This document shows, in pieces, positions 1-11,054 of a DNA stretch of 64,000 nt (positions within the stretch are counted from its first letter, which is position 1; the number at the start of each line of letters is the position of its first letter). The stretch is from the NCBI GenBank assembly GCA_016841245.1, contig JAENZN010000019.1, positions 20,921 to 84,920 of the forward strand. Reading direction: 5' to 3'. The DNA is from Syntrophomonas sp. Its GTDB lineage: Bacteria > Bacillota > Syntrophomonadia > Syntrophomonadales > Syntrophomonadaceae. A program made the position numbers and the translations under genes. A model generated the notes under the pieces. It did not search any database. It was not told where the DNA came from and saw only the letters and a list, made by a program, of their open reading frames with translations.

Positions 1-564
1 AATCGGATATCCTGCCTGCTTTTTAAGATGCTTGAAGAACAGGGTGTGGAGACTCATCTGGTTAATCAAATTGATGAACGGAATGTGATTGTAAAACGAC
101 TGCAGATGCTGCCGGTGGAGGTAGTGGTCCGTAATGTGGCAGCCGGAAGTCTTTCCAAGCGGTTGGGGATAGAGGAGGGCAAAGAACTGCCGGTTCCCAT
201 AGTGGAATTGTTCTTAAAAAACGATGAGCTTCATGATCCTATGATCAATGAATGCCATGCCCGGGTTTTTGGCTGGGCTACTAAAGAACAGCTGGAGGAC
301 ATTCAGGCCCGGGGGCTGAAGATCAATGAAATCCTGACCCAATTTTTTGATAGTATTGGCATAATTCTGGTTGATTTCAAACTGGAGTTTGGCATTTTTG
401 AAGGAAGGATAGTTCTGGGAGATGAGATTTCCCCGGACAGCTGCCGATTATGGGATAAAGTAAGCCTGGAAAAGCTGGACAAAGATCGTTTCCGCCGTAA
501 TATGGGAGGGGAAGCAGAAGCCTATCAGGAAGTTGTAAGAAGGATTGAAAAGGTCTTGGGCTAA
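1..564 (+). CDS. purC: SAICAR synthase, 5'-truncated by the window edge
   Basis: Phosphoribosylaminoimidazole-succinocarboxamide synthase joins aspartate to CAIR in an ATP-dependent step of IMP synthesis. The frame is open from base 1 (N-R-I-S-C-L-L-F-K), so the first ATG visible at 28 is internal. About 187 residues remain of a family of roughly 235 to 240, so some 50 N-terminal residues lie outside the window. Typical PurC stretches are present: VVVRNVAAGSL and EFGIFEGRIVLGDEISPDS. It is the first gene seen in the purine operon, 39 bp ahead of purS. Identity is firm; only the start is missing. Confidence 0.95.
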   Translation, partial: NRISCLLFKMLEEQGVETHLVNQIDERNVIVKRLQMLPVEVVVRNVAAGSLSKRLGIEEGKELPVPIVELFLKNDELHDPMINECHARVFGWATKEQLEDIQARGLKINEILTQFFDSIGIILVDFKLEFGIFEGRIVLGDEISPDSCRLWDKVSLEKLDKDRFRRNMGGEAEAYQEVVRRIEKVLG

Positions 565-603
565 ACAAACAATCTACTATTTGGATATAAGGAGGCAGAC
601 AGG

Positions 604-855
604 GTGTTAAAAGCCAATATTTATGTAACATTGAAAAATGGTGTATTAGACCCCCAGGGAGAAGCGGTGAAAAAGTCATTGAAGGTTCTGGATTACGGAC
701 AGGTCGAAGAAGTGCGTATCGGCAAATTTATTGAAGTATGGCTGGAAGGCGATGACCGTGAATCAGCTTTGAAGGAACTGGAAGAAATGAGTGATAAGCT
801 GCTGGCTAATCCGGTCATTGAAGACTACCGAGTCGAAATAGTGGAGGTAAATTAG
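604..855 (+). CDS. purS: PurS subunit of FGAM synthase
   Basis: An 83-residue PurS protein, the small dimeric subunit that joins PurQ and small-type PurL into the FGAM synthase complex and helps pass ammonia from glutaminase to synthetase. The start is GTG at 604, preceded by AAGGAGG about 7 bases upstream. Length and sequence pattern (opening [20 protein letters not shown], closing on a VEIVEV strand) are those of the family. It sits directly before purQ and purL, the standard order in Bacillota that lack the fused large PurL. Confidence 0.95.
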   Translation: MLKANIYVTLKNGVLDPQGEAVKKSLKVLDYGQVEEVRIGKFIEVWLEGDDRESALKELEEMSDKLLANPVIEDYRVEIVEVN

Positions 856-857
856 CC

Positions 858-1559
858 ATGAAATTTGGGGTAGTAGTATTTCCTGGTTCCAATTGTGACG
901 CGGATTGTTATCATGTGGTAAAAGAAGTAATGAACCAGCAGGTTGAGTACATATGGCACAAAGAAAACACCGTGGATGGCTTTGACGCACTTATCCTGCC
1001 AGGGGGCTTCTCTTATGGGGATTATCTGCGGACAGGTTCCATCGCTCGTTTTTCACCGATAATGCCGTCGGTAATAGATTTTGCAGACCGAGGCGGACTG
1101 GTCATCGGTATATGTAACGGTTTTCAGATACTGCTGGAAGCCGGGTTGTTGCCTGGAGCCATGTTAAGAAACAGCAGCCTGAAGTTTATTTGTAAATCGG
1201 TTTACCTGAAGATAAACCGGGCGGATACTCCGTTCACTAACCGGCTGAAAGTTGATCACGTGATCAGGATACCGATAGCTCACGGGGAAGGAAATTATTT
1301 CTGTGACGAAAACACCCTGCAGAGTCTTAAAGACAATGGTCAGATTCTATTCAGCTACTGCGGTGCGGACGGAGAAGAAAGTCCGGAATTCAATCCCAAC
1401 GGCTCACTGGCCAACATAGCCGGGATAAGTAACCTCAAGGGCAATATACTGGGAATGATGCCCCACCCGGAGAGGTGTTCGGAAGAAATACTGGGAGGCC
1501 GGGATGGCTTTTATATATTTGATTCGATGATTAATTGGCTTAAGGAGGTGGGGAAATAG
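858..1559 (+). CDS. purQ: FGAM synthase glutaminase subunit
   Basis: Class I glutamine amidotransferase subunit of FGAM synthase, 233 residues. It releases ammonia from glutamine for PurL. The catalytic triad is visible: nucleophile C86 in GICNGFQ and H203/E205 in PHPE. The ATG at 858 follows the purS stop by 2 bases, and the stop codon shares one base with the purL GTG start, so translation of purS, purQ and purL is probably coupled. Confidence 0.97.
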   Translation: MKFGVVVFPGSNCDADCYHVVKEVMNQQVEYIWHKENTVDGFDALILPGGFSYGDYLRTGSIARFSPIMPSVIDFADRGGLVIGICNGFQILLEAGLLPGAMLRNSSLKFICKSVYLKINRADTPFTNRLKVDHVIRIPIAHGEGNYFCDENTLQSLKDNGQILFSYCGADGEESPEFNPNGSLANIAGISNLKGNILGMMPHPERCSEEILGGRDGFYIFDSMINWLKEVGK

Positions 1560-3760
1560 TGAAAGAAATGAGCTATAAAGAGATGGGCCTTTTAGAGCAG
1601 GAATATGAGCAGATAATAGAGATATTGGGCCGCCAGCCTAATTATTTGGAACTGGGCATATTTGCCGTGATGTGGTCTGAGCACTGCGGTTATAAAAACT
1701 CTCGGCCGCTTTTAAGGAATTTCCCTACGGAAGGACCTCAGGTTATTCAGGGCCCGGGAGAAAATGCCGGGGTAGTTGATATTGGTGATGGTCAGGCCCT
1801 GGTGTTTAAAATTGAGAGCCACAACCATCCATCGGCCATAGAACCATATCAGGGTGCAGCCACCGGGGTAGGCGGGATTGTGCGTGATATTTTTACCATG
1901 GGTGCCAGGCCTATAGCTTCACTAAACTCCCTGCGGTTCGGAAACCTGGATGATGAACGGGTAAAACAGCTCTTTTCCGGGGTAGTAGCGGGAATAGGAG
2001 ACTATGGCAACTGTCTGGGGATACCTACCGTAGGAGGGGAAGTCTATTTTAATCCCGCTTACCAGGGAAATCCATTGGTAAATGCTATGTGTGTGGGACT
2101 GGTAAATAAAGAGGAGATAGCTTATGCAACCGCCAGCGAAACCGGCAGTCCTCTCATGCTGGTGGGAGCCAGGACAGGCCGGGACGGTATTCATGGTGCC
2201 ACCTTTGCTTCCGAAGAATTGAGCGAAACCTCCCAGGAGAAGAGACCATCAGTACAGGTAGGGGACCCGTTCATGGAAAAACTGCTGATAGAAGCATGCC
2301 TGGAATTGATAAAGGAGGATCTGGTGGCAGGAATGCAGGATCTGGGAGCAGCGGGCCTAACCAGCTCCATTGCTGAAGCTGCCAGTAAAAAGGGACGCGG
2401 GGTAATAGTTGACGTATCCTGGGTGCCTCGCCGGGAAACAGGTATGATACCTTATGAAATTATGCTGTCAGAATCCCAGGAAAGGATGCTGATTGTACCT
2501 CGGGAAGGCCAGGAAGGCAGGATTAGTGAGATTTTCGATAAATGGGGACTGGATGCCACCGTTATCGGTGAAGTTACCGATGATGGGATGTTCAAGGTTT
2601 TTGAAGGGGATGTTCTGGTGGGAGCGGTGCCGATAGAAGCTTTGACTGAAGGCTGCCCGGTATACGTGCGAGAAGGAATCGAACCGCCCTACTACAGAGA
2701 ATACCGCGATTTTAATATAGATGACCTGCCCGAATGTGATGCCGGGGAGGCTTTGAGTAAGCTCTTGGCTTCACCTAATATTGCCAGCAAAAAGTGGGTT
2801 TATACCCAGTACGATCACCAGGTTATGACCAACTCGTCCATAGTGCCTGGTGATGCAGATGCTGCGGTACTAAGGGTTAAAGGTCACCAAAAAGGTGTTG
2901 CCCTGGCCACCGACTGCAATGGCCGCATGGTTTACCTGGATCCATATCAGGGTGGGATGATGGCGGTATGTGAAGGTGCTCGCAATCTAGCCTGTGTAGG
3001 GGCCAGGCCTTTAGCGCTTACCAATTGCCTCAATTTTGGAAGTCCCGAAAATCCCCATATTTACTGGCAAATGCAGGAGGCTATCAAAGGCATGTCGAAA
3101 GCAGCTAAAGTACTGGGTACACCAGTAGTTAGCGGTAATGTGAGCTTGTATAATGAAACCGCGGATGGAGCTATTTTTCCTACTCCGGTAGTGGGAATGG
3201 TGGGAATATTAAAGGATATTGACCAAAGATGTCAGATGGCTTTCCAAGATGAAGGTGATCTGATTGTACTCCTGGGCAGGCCCAGAGAGGAACTAGGGGG
3301 TTCCGAATATCTGTTTGTATGTCATGGAATAGAAAAGGGGGCTGTACCGGAGCTTGATTTAGCAGAAGAGCATAATCTCATTGAACTGCTGGTAAGTATT
3401 ATCGAGGCCGGCCTGGTGAAATCCTGCCATGATATTTCGGATGGCGGCCTGGCGGCAACCCTGGCCGAATCATCTATTAAAGGTAGTACGGGTTTTAACG
3501 TGGATTTGGATTTTAAGGGGATCAGGAGGGATAAAATACTCTTTTCTGAAGCACCCAGCCGGGCGGTGATCAGCCTGGATGAAAAAGATCTGGCGGCGGT
3601 GAAAAATGCATCAGTTCAGCAGGGAATTGAAATAAGTCTACTCGGCAGAGTAGGCGGAACGAGCATGATTATCAATGACCAGGGGATAGAATTGGTTAAC
3701 CTGGCAGTACAGGATGCTGCCAAGACCTGGGGGGAGGCCATAGAATGCCATATGAAATAG
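1559..3760 (+). CDS. purL: FGAM synthase, synthetase subunit (small type)
   Basis: ATP-dependent synthetase subunit of FGAM synthase, converting FGAR to FGAM with ammonia supplied by PurQ. Its 733 residues match the small PurL form that needs separate PurS and PurQ, both encoded just upstream. Family motifs include [11 protein letters not shown] near the N-terminus, the nucleotide-binding stretch [13 protein letters not shown], and [13 protein letters not shown]. The start is GTG at 1559, overlapping the purQ stop, with GGAGGTGGGG as ribosome site. The 3' end overlaps purF by 16 bases. Confidence 0.97.
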   Translation: MKEMSYKEMGLLEQEYEQIIEILGRQPNYLELGIFAVMWSEHCGYKNSRPLLRNFPTEGPQVIQGPGENAGVVDIGDGQALVFKIESHNHPSAIEPYQGAATGVGGIVRDIFTMGARPIASLNSLRFGNLDDERVKQLFSGVVAGIGDYGNCLGIPTVGGEVYFNPAYQGNPLVNAMCVGLVNKEEIAYATASETGSPLMLVGARTGRDGIHGATFASEELSETSQEKRPSVQVGDPFMEKLLIEACLELIKEDLVAGMQDLGAAGLTSSIAEAASKKGRGVIVDVSWVPRRETGMIPYEIMLSESQERMLIVPREGQEGRISEIFDKWGLDATVIGEVTDDGMFKVFEGDVLVGAVPIEALTEGCPVYVREGIEPPYYREYRDFNIDDLPECDAGEALSKLLASPNIASKKWVYTQYDHQVMTNSSIVPGDADAAVLRVKGHQKGVALATDCNGRMVYLDPYQGGMMAVCEGARNLACVGARPLALTNCLNFGSPENPHIYWQMQEAIKGMSKAAKVLGTPVVSGNVSLYNETADGAIFPTPVVGMVGILKDIDQRCQMAFQDEGDLIVLLGRPREELGGSEYLFVCHGIEKGAVPELDLAEEHNLIELLVSIIEAGLVKSCHDISDGGLAATLAESSIKGSTGFNVDLDFKGIRRDKILFSEAPSRAVISLDEKDLAAVKNASVQQGIEISLLGRVGGTSMIINDQGIELVNLAVQDAAKTWGEAIECHMK

Positions 3761-5136
3761 GAGATAAATTCAAAGATGAGTGTGGTGTTTTCGGCGTATT
3801 TTTAAACGAACCAGAAGATGAAACAGATGCAGCCAGTACCGCTTTTTATGGTCTTTATGCTTTGCAGCACCGGGGACAGGAAAGTGCCGGGATCGCAGTA
3901 TCAAATGGCCATAAAATAAATCTGCACAAGGGTATGGGATTGGTTACTGATGTAATAAAACCAGATACTATTAAACAACTGAAGGGTAATATTGCCATAG
4001 CCCATGTTCGATATTCCACTACCGGAGAAAGCGGCATAGTCAATGCCCAGCCCATGGTTTTTCATTACCTGCAGGGAATGCTGGGGGTAGCTCATAACGG
4101 GAACCTCACCAATACGGTTGAATTAAGAAAACAGCTGGCTACCCATGGTTCGATATTTCAGACTACTACCGATACGGAACTGGTAGCTAACCTGCTGGCC
4201 CGTTATTCTCAAGATAAGTTGGAAGACGGTCTTACTAAATGCATGATTGATCTGAAAGGTGCCTTTGCTCTGATTATCATAACTGAAGAACGTATGGTGG
4301 GGGTGCGTGACCAGATGGGGATCAGACCCCTGTGCCTGGGAGACTATGAAGGCAGTTATGTGCTGGCTTCAGAATCTGCGGCCCTGGATACCATCGGGGC
4401 GAAATTCATCAGGGATATAAAACCGGGGGAAATCGTAATTATAGATAAAAATGGATTGAAGTCCAGCCAGGTAGTTAATTCGCGTCGCTGTGCCCACTGT
4501 GTTTTTGAATACATTTATTTCGCCCGGCCGGACAGCACCTTGGATGGTATAAATGTATACCAGGCTCGGCGGGAAATGGGCAAACAGCTGGCCCGGGAAT
4601 CCAATATCGATGCCGACATGGTTATATCAGTTCCTGATTCCGGTACTGCTGCAGCGTTAGGTTATGCTGAGGAATCTGGCCTGCCCTTTCAGGATGGTCT
4701 GATGAAAAACCGCTATGTAGGCCGGACTTTTATACAACCAACCCAGAGCATGCGGGAGTTAAGTGTTCGTTTAAAACTAAATGCGGTAGGTAAAATTGTA
4801 TCTGGTAAAAGGCTGATCATGGTGGATGATTCCATAGTAAGAGGAACCACCAGTAAACAGATTATGCAGATGCTGAGGGATGCCGGGGCCCAAGAGGTGC
4901 ACATGGCAGTATCTTCACCACCTACCTGCTACCCCTGTTATTATGGTATAGATACCTCCCGCCGGGAAGAATTGATCGCCAGCAAGCTGGGGGTGGAAGA
5001 AATACGGCAGTTTATTGGGGCTGACAGCTTAAATTACCTGAGCCGGGAAGGAATGTTCGAGGCTTTGGGAGGCAATTCGGAGAAATACTGTGATGCCTGC
5101 TTCAGCGGATTTTATCCGGTAGGAGTGGAAAGTTAG
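3745..5136 (+). CDS. purF: Amidophosphoribosyltransferase
   Basis: Glutamine PRPP amidotransferase, 463 residues, the committed step of purine synthesis and usual target of nucleotide feedback. The N-terminal 12 residues look like the propeptide removed to expose C13 (DE-CGVFGVF) as the Ntn glutaminase nucleophile. The PRPP-binding motif is [11 protein letters not shown]. Cysteines in [17 protein letters not shown] and CDACFSG fit the oxygen-labile [4Fe-4S] cluster of the Bacillus-type enzyme. It overlaps the end of purL; an 82-bp gap separates it from purM. Confidence 0.97.
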   Translation: MPYEIGDKFKDECGVFGVFLNEPEDETDAASTAFYGLYALQHRGQESAGIAVSNGHKINLHKGMGLVTDVIKPDTIKQLKGNIAIAHVRYSTTGESGIVNAQPMVFHYLQGMLGVAHNGNLTNTVELRKQLATHGSIFQTTTDTELVANLLARYSQDKLEDGLTKCMIDLKGAFALIIITEERMVGVRDQMGIRPLCLGDYEGSYVLASESAALDTIGAKFIRDIKPGEIVIIDKNGLKSSQVVNSRRCAHCVFEYIYFARPDSTLDGINVYQARREMGKQLARESNIDADMVISVPDSGTAAALGYAEESGLPFQDGLMKNRYVGRTFIQPTQSMRELSVRLKLNAVGKIVSGKRLIMVDDSIVRGTTSKQIMQMLRDAGAQEVHMAVSSPPTCYPCYYGIDTSRREELIASKLGVEEIRQFIGADSLNYLSREGMFEALGGNSEKYCDACFSGFYPVGVES

Positions 5137-5218
5137 ACCATAAAAATTTTAGTTAATACATCAGGAATCTGGAAACCTGAAAAGGTGCAACGCTTATCAT
5201 TGGGTTGGGAGGTTTAAT

Positions 5219-6256
5219 ATGGAAAAGGAAGGGCTTAGTTATAAAGATGCCGGGGTTGATATAGATGCCGCCAGCCAGTCAGTAGATATGATCAAGAAAT
5301 GGGTAGGTATGACCCGCAGACCGGAGGTGCTGACTGAGATTGGTTCATTTGGCGGACTTTTTGCTCTGGATACCGCCCGGTATAAAGAACCGGTTCTAGT
5401 CTCGGGGACTGACGGGGTAGGGACCAAGTTGAAAATAGCTCAGATGACCGGGATCAGTGATACGGTTGGTATAGACCTGGTGGCTATGTGTGTCAATGAC
5501 ATCCTGGTACATGGAGCGGAACCCTTATTCTTTTTGGATTATATAGCTGTAGGCCAGTTAAAACCACTGGTTATTGAATCCCTGGTAAAAGGCGTGAGTC
5601 AGGGCTGCCTGCAGGCAGGATGCGCCTTGATCGGCGGCGAAACAGCAGAGATGCCAGGACTTTATGATGAAGACGAGTATGATCTGGCTGGTTTTGCAGT
5701 AGGAGTTGCAGAACGTTCCAAAATAATAGACGGTAAAAAGATAAATGATGAAGATGTAATAATTGCTCTTCCCTCATCCGGGATACACTCCAACGGCTAT
5801 TCGCTGGTGCGAAAAGTGCTTTTTGAAAAGGCGGGTTTAAAAATAGAAGATTATTCAAAGGAACTGGGCAAAACCCTGGGGGAAGAACTCTTGACTCCTA
5901 CTCGCATTTATGTAAAAACGGTTCTGGCCCTGTTGGAGGAAGTCGAAGTAAACGGAATGGCTCATATAACCGGGGGAGGGATCGTGGAAAATATGCAGCG
6001 TATTCTCCCGAACGGAATGGGGGCAGTAATTGAGACTTCCCAGGTAGCGATCCCGCCGATTTTCAACCTTTTGCAAACTTTGGGGCAGATACCCAAAGAA
6101 GAAATGTATCGGACCTTCAATATGGGTATAGGTTACGTCCTGGTGATATCCCCGAATAAATTCAGCGCAGCCCTAAAGCACTTGCGTGATAACGGGGAAA
6201 AGCCGATAATTATAGGGAGAATTAGTTCCCAGGAAAGAGGGGTCGTAGTAAAATGA
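5219..6256 (+). CDS. purM: AIR synthetase
   Basis: Phosphoribosylformylglycinamidine cyclo-ligase, 345 residues, closes the imidazole ring of AIR with ATP. It belongs to the same superfamily as PurL. Visible motifs are [22 protein letters not shown] and [13 protein letters not shown]. The ATG at 5219 is preceded by GGGAGG. The stop overlaps the purN start by 4 bases (ATGA), implying coupled translation. Confidence 0.97.
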   Translation: MEKEGLSYKDAGVDIDAASQSVDMIKKWVGMTRRPEVLTEIGSFGGLFALDTARYKEPVLVSGTDGVGTKLKIAQMTGISDTVGIDLVAMCVNDILVHGAEPLFFLDYIAVGQLKPLVIESLVKGVSQGCLQAGCALIGGETAEMPGLYDEDEYDLAGFAVGVAERSKIIDGKKINDEDVIIALPSSGIHSNGYSLVRKVLFEKAGLKIEDYSKELGKTLGEELLTPTRIYVKTVLALLEEVEVNGMAHITGGGIVENMQRILPNGMGAVIETSQVAIPPIFNLLQTLGQIPKEEMYRTFNMGIGYVLVISPNKFSAALKHLRDNGEKPIIIGRISSQERGVVVK

Positions 6257-6894
6257 AGCAGATCATGGAAGCCCGGCACCTCAAATTGGCAGTATTAGCG
6301 TCTGGAAGAGGAAGTAATTTTGACGCTATCTGCCAGGCCATAGGTCAGAAGGATCTTGATGCAGAAATAGCTGTTCTAATAAGTGACAAGCCTAATGCCC
6401 CGGTGCTGCAAAAAGCAGCTGCCAGAGGTATAGAGACTTTACATATCAACCCCCGGGAGTTTCCCGGCCGGGATTCCTATGAGGCAGTACTGGTTAATGA
6501 ATTAAAGGTAAGAAACGTAGACCTGGTGGTACTGGCCGGTTATATGAGGCTGGTGGGAAGTGTGTTTCTCGCCGCTTATGAAAACCGGGTATTAAATATT
6601 CATCCCGCCCTCTTGCCTTCCTTCCAGGGCCTGCATGCTCAGCAACAAGCCCTGGACTATGGGGTCCGAATCAGTGGTTGTACCGTACATATTGTTGACG
6701 AAGGAATGGATACCGGACCTATTATAATGCAGAAGGCAGTGCCGGTTTATGATACAGATGATGAGGACACTCTTGCGGAAAGGATACTGCTGGAAGAGCA
6801 CCAGGCTTACTGGCAGTCCCTGCAGCTGATAGCTGAAGGACGGATATGGATCGAAGGCCGAAGAGTAGTCATAAAAAACCATCCGGAGGACTAA
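6253..6894 (+). CDS. purN: GAR formyltransferase
   Basis: Folate-dependent phosphoribosylglycinamide formyltransferase, 213 residues, transfers a formyl group from 10-formyl-THF to GAR. The catalytic Asn/His lie in [13 protein letters not shown] and the Asp in [10 protein letters not shown]. The N-terminal nucleotide site is [12 protein letters not shown]. About eight extra N-terminal residues precede the usual start, and the ATGA overlap with purM supports the ATG at 6253. No purT-like ATP-grasp alternative is seen in the window. Confidence 0.96.
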   Translation: MKQIMEARHLKLAVLASGRGSNFDAICQAIGQKDLDAEIAVLISDKPNAPVLQKAAARGIETLHINPREFPGRDSYEAVLVNELKVRNVDLVVLAGYMRLVGSVFLAAYENRVLNIHPALLPSFQGLHAQQQALDYGVRISGCTVHIVDEGMDTGPIIMQKAVPVYDTDDEDTLAERILLEEHQAYWQSLQLIAEGRIWIEGRRVVIKNHPED

Positions 6895-6985
6895 GTAGTT
6901 AAGCGCTTATCATAAAGCGAGGGACTATGATGTGAGTATTATTATCTAAACCGATAAAGTTTTATCATGAAGGGGGATCTAGCTT

Positions 6986-8506
6986 ATGAAGAGAGCCTTA
7001 ATAAGTGTTTCCAACAAGGACGGAATTGTGGACTTTGCCCGAGGCCTTAATGAATTAGGCTACGAGATAATATCTACCGGTGGAACTTATAAAACCCTGC
7101 AGGATGCAGGCGTGAATGTTATCCAAGTTTCTGAAATTACAGGTTTTCCAGAAATACTGGATGGAAGAGTAAAGACCCTGCATCCCAAGGTGCACGGCGG
7201 TATTCTGGCCCGGCGCACGGATAATCACCTGCAGCAGCTGCAGGATCATGAAATCAGCACTATAGATATAGTATGTGTTAATCTATATCCTTTTCGGGAA
7301 ACGGTCAGTAAAGAAAATGTGACCCTGGCTGAGGCCATTGAAAACATTGATATCGGCGGTCCTACCATGGTCAGGTCGGCAGCCAAGAATTATCAGAATG
7401 TAATTATAGTAGTTAAACCGGAATTTTATGAATCGGTATTAAAGACCTTACAGGAACATGGAAATATCGGACCAGAAATGCGTCTGAAGCTGGCCCTGGA
7501 GGCCTTCAGCCATACCGCCTCCTATGATGCCATGATTACTGCCTATCTTTCCCAAATCACGGGCAGCGTTTTCAACGATAATTTTGTGCTGGCCGGGGAG
7601 AAGGTGTATGAACTGCGCTATGGGGAAAACCCTCACCAGAAAGCATGTTTTTATCGTAATATGACTCCGGGAACAGGTCTGCCCGATGCCAGACAATTAA
7701 ATGGAAAAGAATTATCATATAACAATGTTATTGACCTTCAGGCTGCTTGGGCTCTGGTAAAGGAGTTTGCAGATCCGGCCTGTGTGATCATTAAACATAC
7801 CAATCCCTGCGGCACAGCAGTAGGGAAAGAACTGGCTGAAGTGTATGACCGGGCTTTCGCGGGTGATCCGGTTTCAGCCTTTGGCGGCATTATTGCTTTT
7901 AATAGACGGCTAGATGTGAAAACAGCAGAAAAGGCGGCCGGTCCTTTTATGGAGGCTATTATAGCTCCTGGCTATGATGAAGTAGCTCTATCGGTACTGC
8001 AGACCAAGAAAAACTTACGGGTTTTGGAACTGCCCATTAATGATGGAGAAGGTTTACAGCTTCGAACGGTAGAAGGAGGATTTGTGCTGCAAGATCCTGA
8101 TGCGGATGCCATTGGAGCTGACGATCTTAGAATAGTAACTGATGCTGCTCCCACCGATGAACAGGTTAAGGAATTACTCTTTGCCTGGAAAGTAGTTAAG
8201 CATGTTAAGTCCAATGCCATTGTAGTAGCCAAAGATTATATGACCCTGGGAGTAGGTGCGGGACAGATGAATCGGGTCGGTTCTGCTTTAATTGCCCTGG
8301 GGCAGGGCGGTGAAAAATGTCAGGGAGCAGTCCTGGCTTCAGATGCCTTTTTCCCGTTTAAAGATACGGTGGAAATGGCTGCTCGTTATGGGATTAAGGC
8401 TATCATCCAGCCAGGTGGTTCGATTCGAGATCAAGAAAGTATTGATGAATGCAATCGCCATGGAATTGCTATGGTGTTTACAGATATACGACATTTTAAA
8501 CACTAA
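6986..8506 (+). CDS. purH: Bifunctional AICAR transformylase / IMP cyclohydrolase
   Basis: The last two steps to IMP. The 506 residues comprise an N-terminal MGS-like cyclohydrolase domain (about 1-150, opening [13 protein letters not shown]) and a C-terminal AICAR formyltransferase domain. The catalytic Lys-His motif KHTNPCG lies near residue 268. The ATG at 6986 follows AGGGGG. A 91-bp gap from purN contains no clear terminator, so the gene is probably co-transcribed. Confidence 0.97.
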   Translation: MKRALISVSNKDGIVDFARGLNELGYEIISTGGTYKTLQDAGVNVIQVSEITGFPEILDGRVKTLHPKVHGGILARRTDNHLQQLQDHEISTIDIVCVNLYPFRETVSKENVTLAEAIENIDIGGPTMVRSAAKNYQNVIIVVKPEFYESVLKTLQEHGNIGPEMRLKLALEAFSHTASYDAMITAYLSQITGSVFNDNFVLAGEKVYELRYGENPHQKACFYRNMTPGTGLPDARQLNGKELSYNNVIDLQAAWALVKEFADPACVIIKHTNPCGTAVGKELAEVYDRAFAGDPVSAFGGIIAFNRRLDVKTAEKAAGPFMEAIIAPGYDEVALSVLQTKKNLRVLELPINDGEGLQLRTVEGGFVLQDPDADAIGADDLRIVTDAAPTDEQVKELLFAWKVVKHVKSNAIVVAKDYMTLGVGAGQMNRVGSALIALGQGGEKCQGAVLASDAFFPFKDTVEMAARYGIKAIIQPGGSIRDQESIDECNRHGIAMVFTDIRHFKH

Positions 8507-8548
8507 AATATAAAATACCAGCTGAGTGAAGAACAGGGAGGTTTAAAT

Positions 8549-9826
8549 TTGGGTAAGAAAGTACTGCTTATTGGGCAAGGAGGCAGGGAACACGCCCTGG
8601 CCTGGAAAATTGCGCAGAGCCCGGAACTGGAAACATTGTATGCCGCTCCTGGAAACCCGGGTATGGCAGAACTGTGCGAGTGTATTAATATTGAAGTCAA
8701 GGACGTGGAAAAACTGCTGCAATTTGCACTGGCAGAAAAGATCGATCTCACGGTAGTGGGGCCGGAGGTACCACTGATGGCCGGGATTGTAGATCGGTTT
8801 GATGAAAACGGTCTTACCATCTTTGGACCTACTGCAGCTGCGGCCAAGTTAGAAGGAAGTAAAGTCTTTACCAAGAACCTTTTTAAAAAATATGGTATTC
8901 CGACTGCTAAATATGATATCTTCAATGATATGGAACTGGCCCGGGAGCATGTCAAAACCTATACCGATATAAAAAAATCGGTGGTAATTAAAGCCGACGG
9001 GTTAGCTGCAGGTAAAGGGGTAGTTGTTGCCGCTGACTATCAGGAAGCCAGTCAGGCAATTGATTCCATAATGAAAGATAAAGAATTCGGTACAGCAGGA
9101 GATCAGGTAGTTATAGAAGAATGTCTTTTTGGGCAGGAAGTTAGCTTTTTTGCCATAAGCGATGGGAAGAGTTTTGTGCCCCTGGTCTCAGCCCAGGACC
9201 ATAAGCAAGTTTTTGATAATGATGAAGGTCCCAATACCGGAGGAATGGGTGCATACTGTAATCCTCCCATATATACTCCGGAGCTGCATCAGCTGGTCTT
9301 AGATACCATAATTGCTCCGGTAATTGACGCTATGGCAGCCGAAGGCACTCCTTACCGGGGTGTATTGTATGCCGGTCTCATGATTACTGAAGATGGTCCC
9401 AAGGTACTGGAGTTTAATGCCCGCTTTGGTGACCCGGAAACTCAGGCCATAATGCCCTTGATAAAAAGTGATATCCTGCCGCTGTTGGAAGCAGCAGCCC
9501 AGGGCCGCTTGGAAAATTACCAGGTGGAAATCAACACTGGAACTTGTATATGTGTGGTTCTGGCCTCAGGAGGTTATCCGGGCAGTTATGAAAAAGATAA
9601 AGAGATTAAAGGGATTGATGAGGTAGATACTGATACTCTGATTTTCCATGCTGGGACCGTAAAAAGAGCAGGTGCTTATTACACCAATGGCGGTCGGGTC
9701 TTGGCCGTGGTCAGCCGGGGAGAAAACATTAAAAACGCTATTGATAAAGTATATAAGGAAGTCCAGAAAATATATTTTGACAAAATGCATTATCGAAGTG
9801 ACATAGGGAGTAAAGCCCTCATATAG
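8549..9826 (+). CDS. purD: GAR synthetase
   Basis: Phosphoribosylamine-glycine ligase, 425 residues, an ATP-grasp enzyme. Motifs are GQGGREHALAWK at the N-terminus, VIKADGLAAGKGVVVA in the ATP-grasp domain and GPKVLEFNARFGDPE at the metal site. The start is TTG at 8549, chosen because GGGAGG precedes it and the family begins with K-V-L-(L/V)-I-G-x-G-G. It is the last purine gene; the next gene begins only 10 bp later. Confidence 0.96.
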   Translation: MGKKVLLIGQGGREHALAWKIAQSPELETLYAAPGNPGMAELCECINIEVKDVEKLLQFALAEKIDLTVVGPEVPLMAGIVDRFDENGLTIFGPTAAAAKLEGSKVFTKNLFKKYGIPTAKYDIFNDMELAREHVKTYTDIKKSVVIKADGLAAGKGVVVAADYQEASQAIDSIMKDKEFGTAGDQVVIEECLFGQEVSFFAISDGKSFVPLVSAQDHKQVFDNDEGPNTGGMGAYCNPPIYTPELHQLVLDTIIAPVIDAMAAEGTPYRGVLYAGLMITEDGPKVLEFNARFGDPETQAIMPLIKSDILPLLEAAAQGRLENYQVEINTGTCICVVLASGGYPGSYEKDKEIKGIDEVDTDTLIFHAGTVKRAGAYYTNGGRVLAVVSRGENIKNAIDKVYKEVQKIYFDKMHYRSDIGSKALI

Positions 9827-9836
9827 GAGTGGAAAT

Positions 9837-10370
9837 ATGAATCCTAAGCTAGCTCCGTTTATAAGGGTAGGAGGGTTCATAGCCCTGGCAGCTATGCTGT
9901 TATACCTGCCCACCCGTGAATTTTTAAAAACAACTTTTATGCTGGGAATACCTTTTATTTTTATCCTGGCTTTTATGCGGAAGCAAAGCAGATACTCCCT
10001 GCCCTGGATAATAGCCATAATATTAACCGCTATTACTGTGGGGGGGTACATATATATGCTGACCGATTTGCCGGAGCGAATAGCCACCCATCAGATTGTC
10101 ATCGATGGGACTTCATTACTGACTGAGGGTAAGTATGAAGATGCGGCAGAAAAGTTTAGTGAACTTGAGCAGTATGGTGACCTGAATACTATGGAGAAAA
10201 AATTAGCGTTGGTAGAAAAGGAAAAAGAAGCGTCCCGTCTGCTGGAACAGGCTAAGGTGCTGATATATGCCGGAGAAAAGGATGAAGCCTTAGTGCTGCT
10301 GAAATCTATATCATCAGGGACCAGAGCCTCTAATGAGACCGCCCGGCTGATCAAAACTTTGAAAGAGTAG
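9837..10370 (+). CDS. Uncharacterised small membrane protein with helical C-terminal half
   Basis: I do not recognise this 177-residue protein. It shows three hydrophobic segments (about 8-26, 34-47 and 55-75) followed by about 100 charged, Ala/Leu/Glu-rich residues that could form TPR-like helices. It begins 10 bp after purD and ends 9 bp before the HD-domain gene, so it is probably carried on the purine operon transcript. No enzymatic motif is visible. Confidence 0.75.
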   Translation: MNPKLAPFIRVGGFIALAAMLLYLPTREFLKTTFMLGIPFIFILAFMRKQSRYSLPWIIAIILTAITVGGYIYMLTDLPERIATHQIVIDGTSLLTEGKYEDAAEKFSELEQYGDLNTMEKKLALVEKEKEASRLLEQAKVLIYAGEKDEALVLLKSISSGTRASNETARLIKTLKE

Positions 10371-10379
10371 GAGAACAAG

Positions 10380-11042
10380 ATGGTTACACTGGAACAGGTT
10401 AAAGCGAGTGCTATGGTACAGGCCTACATGAGACTGGGTAATGAATTCATCGGAACCATGGGAGCCATTGAACATAATCTTAACCATGCAGAATATGTTT
10501 CCATGCTGTGTTATGAAATACTTGAAAAACTCGGTTATTCTGAACGACAGGCAGAATTGGGAGCCATTGCCGGGTATCTGCATGATATCGGTAATCTGGT
10601 TAATCGGTATGGACACGGCATGTCAGGGGCCCTGTTAGCATTTGACACCCTGATGGAAATGGGAATGGACCCGGCGGAACTTGCTGCCATTATGGGAGCA
10701 ATTGGCAATCATGAGGAACACGCAGGCGGTAACAGCATTAATGTTATCGGAGCGGCTCTAATACTTGCTGATAAGTCGGATGTACACCGCTCCCGGGTCA
10801 GAAAACAGGAGATGTCTGCGTTCACTCCCAGGGATCGGGTAAACTACGCAGTAACTGATACCAACCTGCTGATTGATACACAAAATAAAATGATCTCTTT
10901 GGAGATTGATATAGATACTGAAGTATGTTCGGTTATGGAATATTTTGAAATATTTTTAACCAAAATGCTTATGTGCAGACGTGCTGCCCAATATCTGGGC
11001 TGTGAATTTGCACTGCTGGTAAATAAAAACCGATTGCTGTAA
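10380..11042 (+). CDS. HD-domain metal-dependent phosphohydrolase
   Basis: A 220-residue HD superfamily protein. The putative metal ligands appear in order: H36 (LNHAEYV), H68-D69 in YLHDIGN, a downstream His in NRYGHG, His residues in NHEEH, and Asp in LADKSD. HD proteins of this size hydrolyse phosphate esters or nucleotides, but the substrate cannot be read from sequence. It lies between the purine and histidine operons, 12 bp ahead of hisZ, so a nucleotide-related role is possible but unproven. Confidence 0.8.
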   Translation: MVTLEQVKASAMVQAYMRLGNEFIGTMGAIEHNLNHAEYVSMLCYEILEKLGYSERQAELGAIAGYLHDIGNLVNRYGHGMSGALLAFDTLMEMGMDPAELAAIMGAIGNHEEHAGGNSINVIGAALILADKSDVHRSRVRKQEMSAFTPRDRVNYAVTDTNLLIDTQNKMISLEIDIDTEVCSVMEYFEIFLTKMLMCRRAAQYLGCEFALLVNKNRLL

Positions 11043-11054
11043 GGAGCGGATAAG

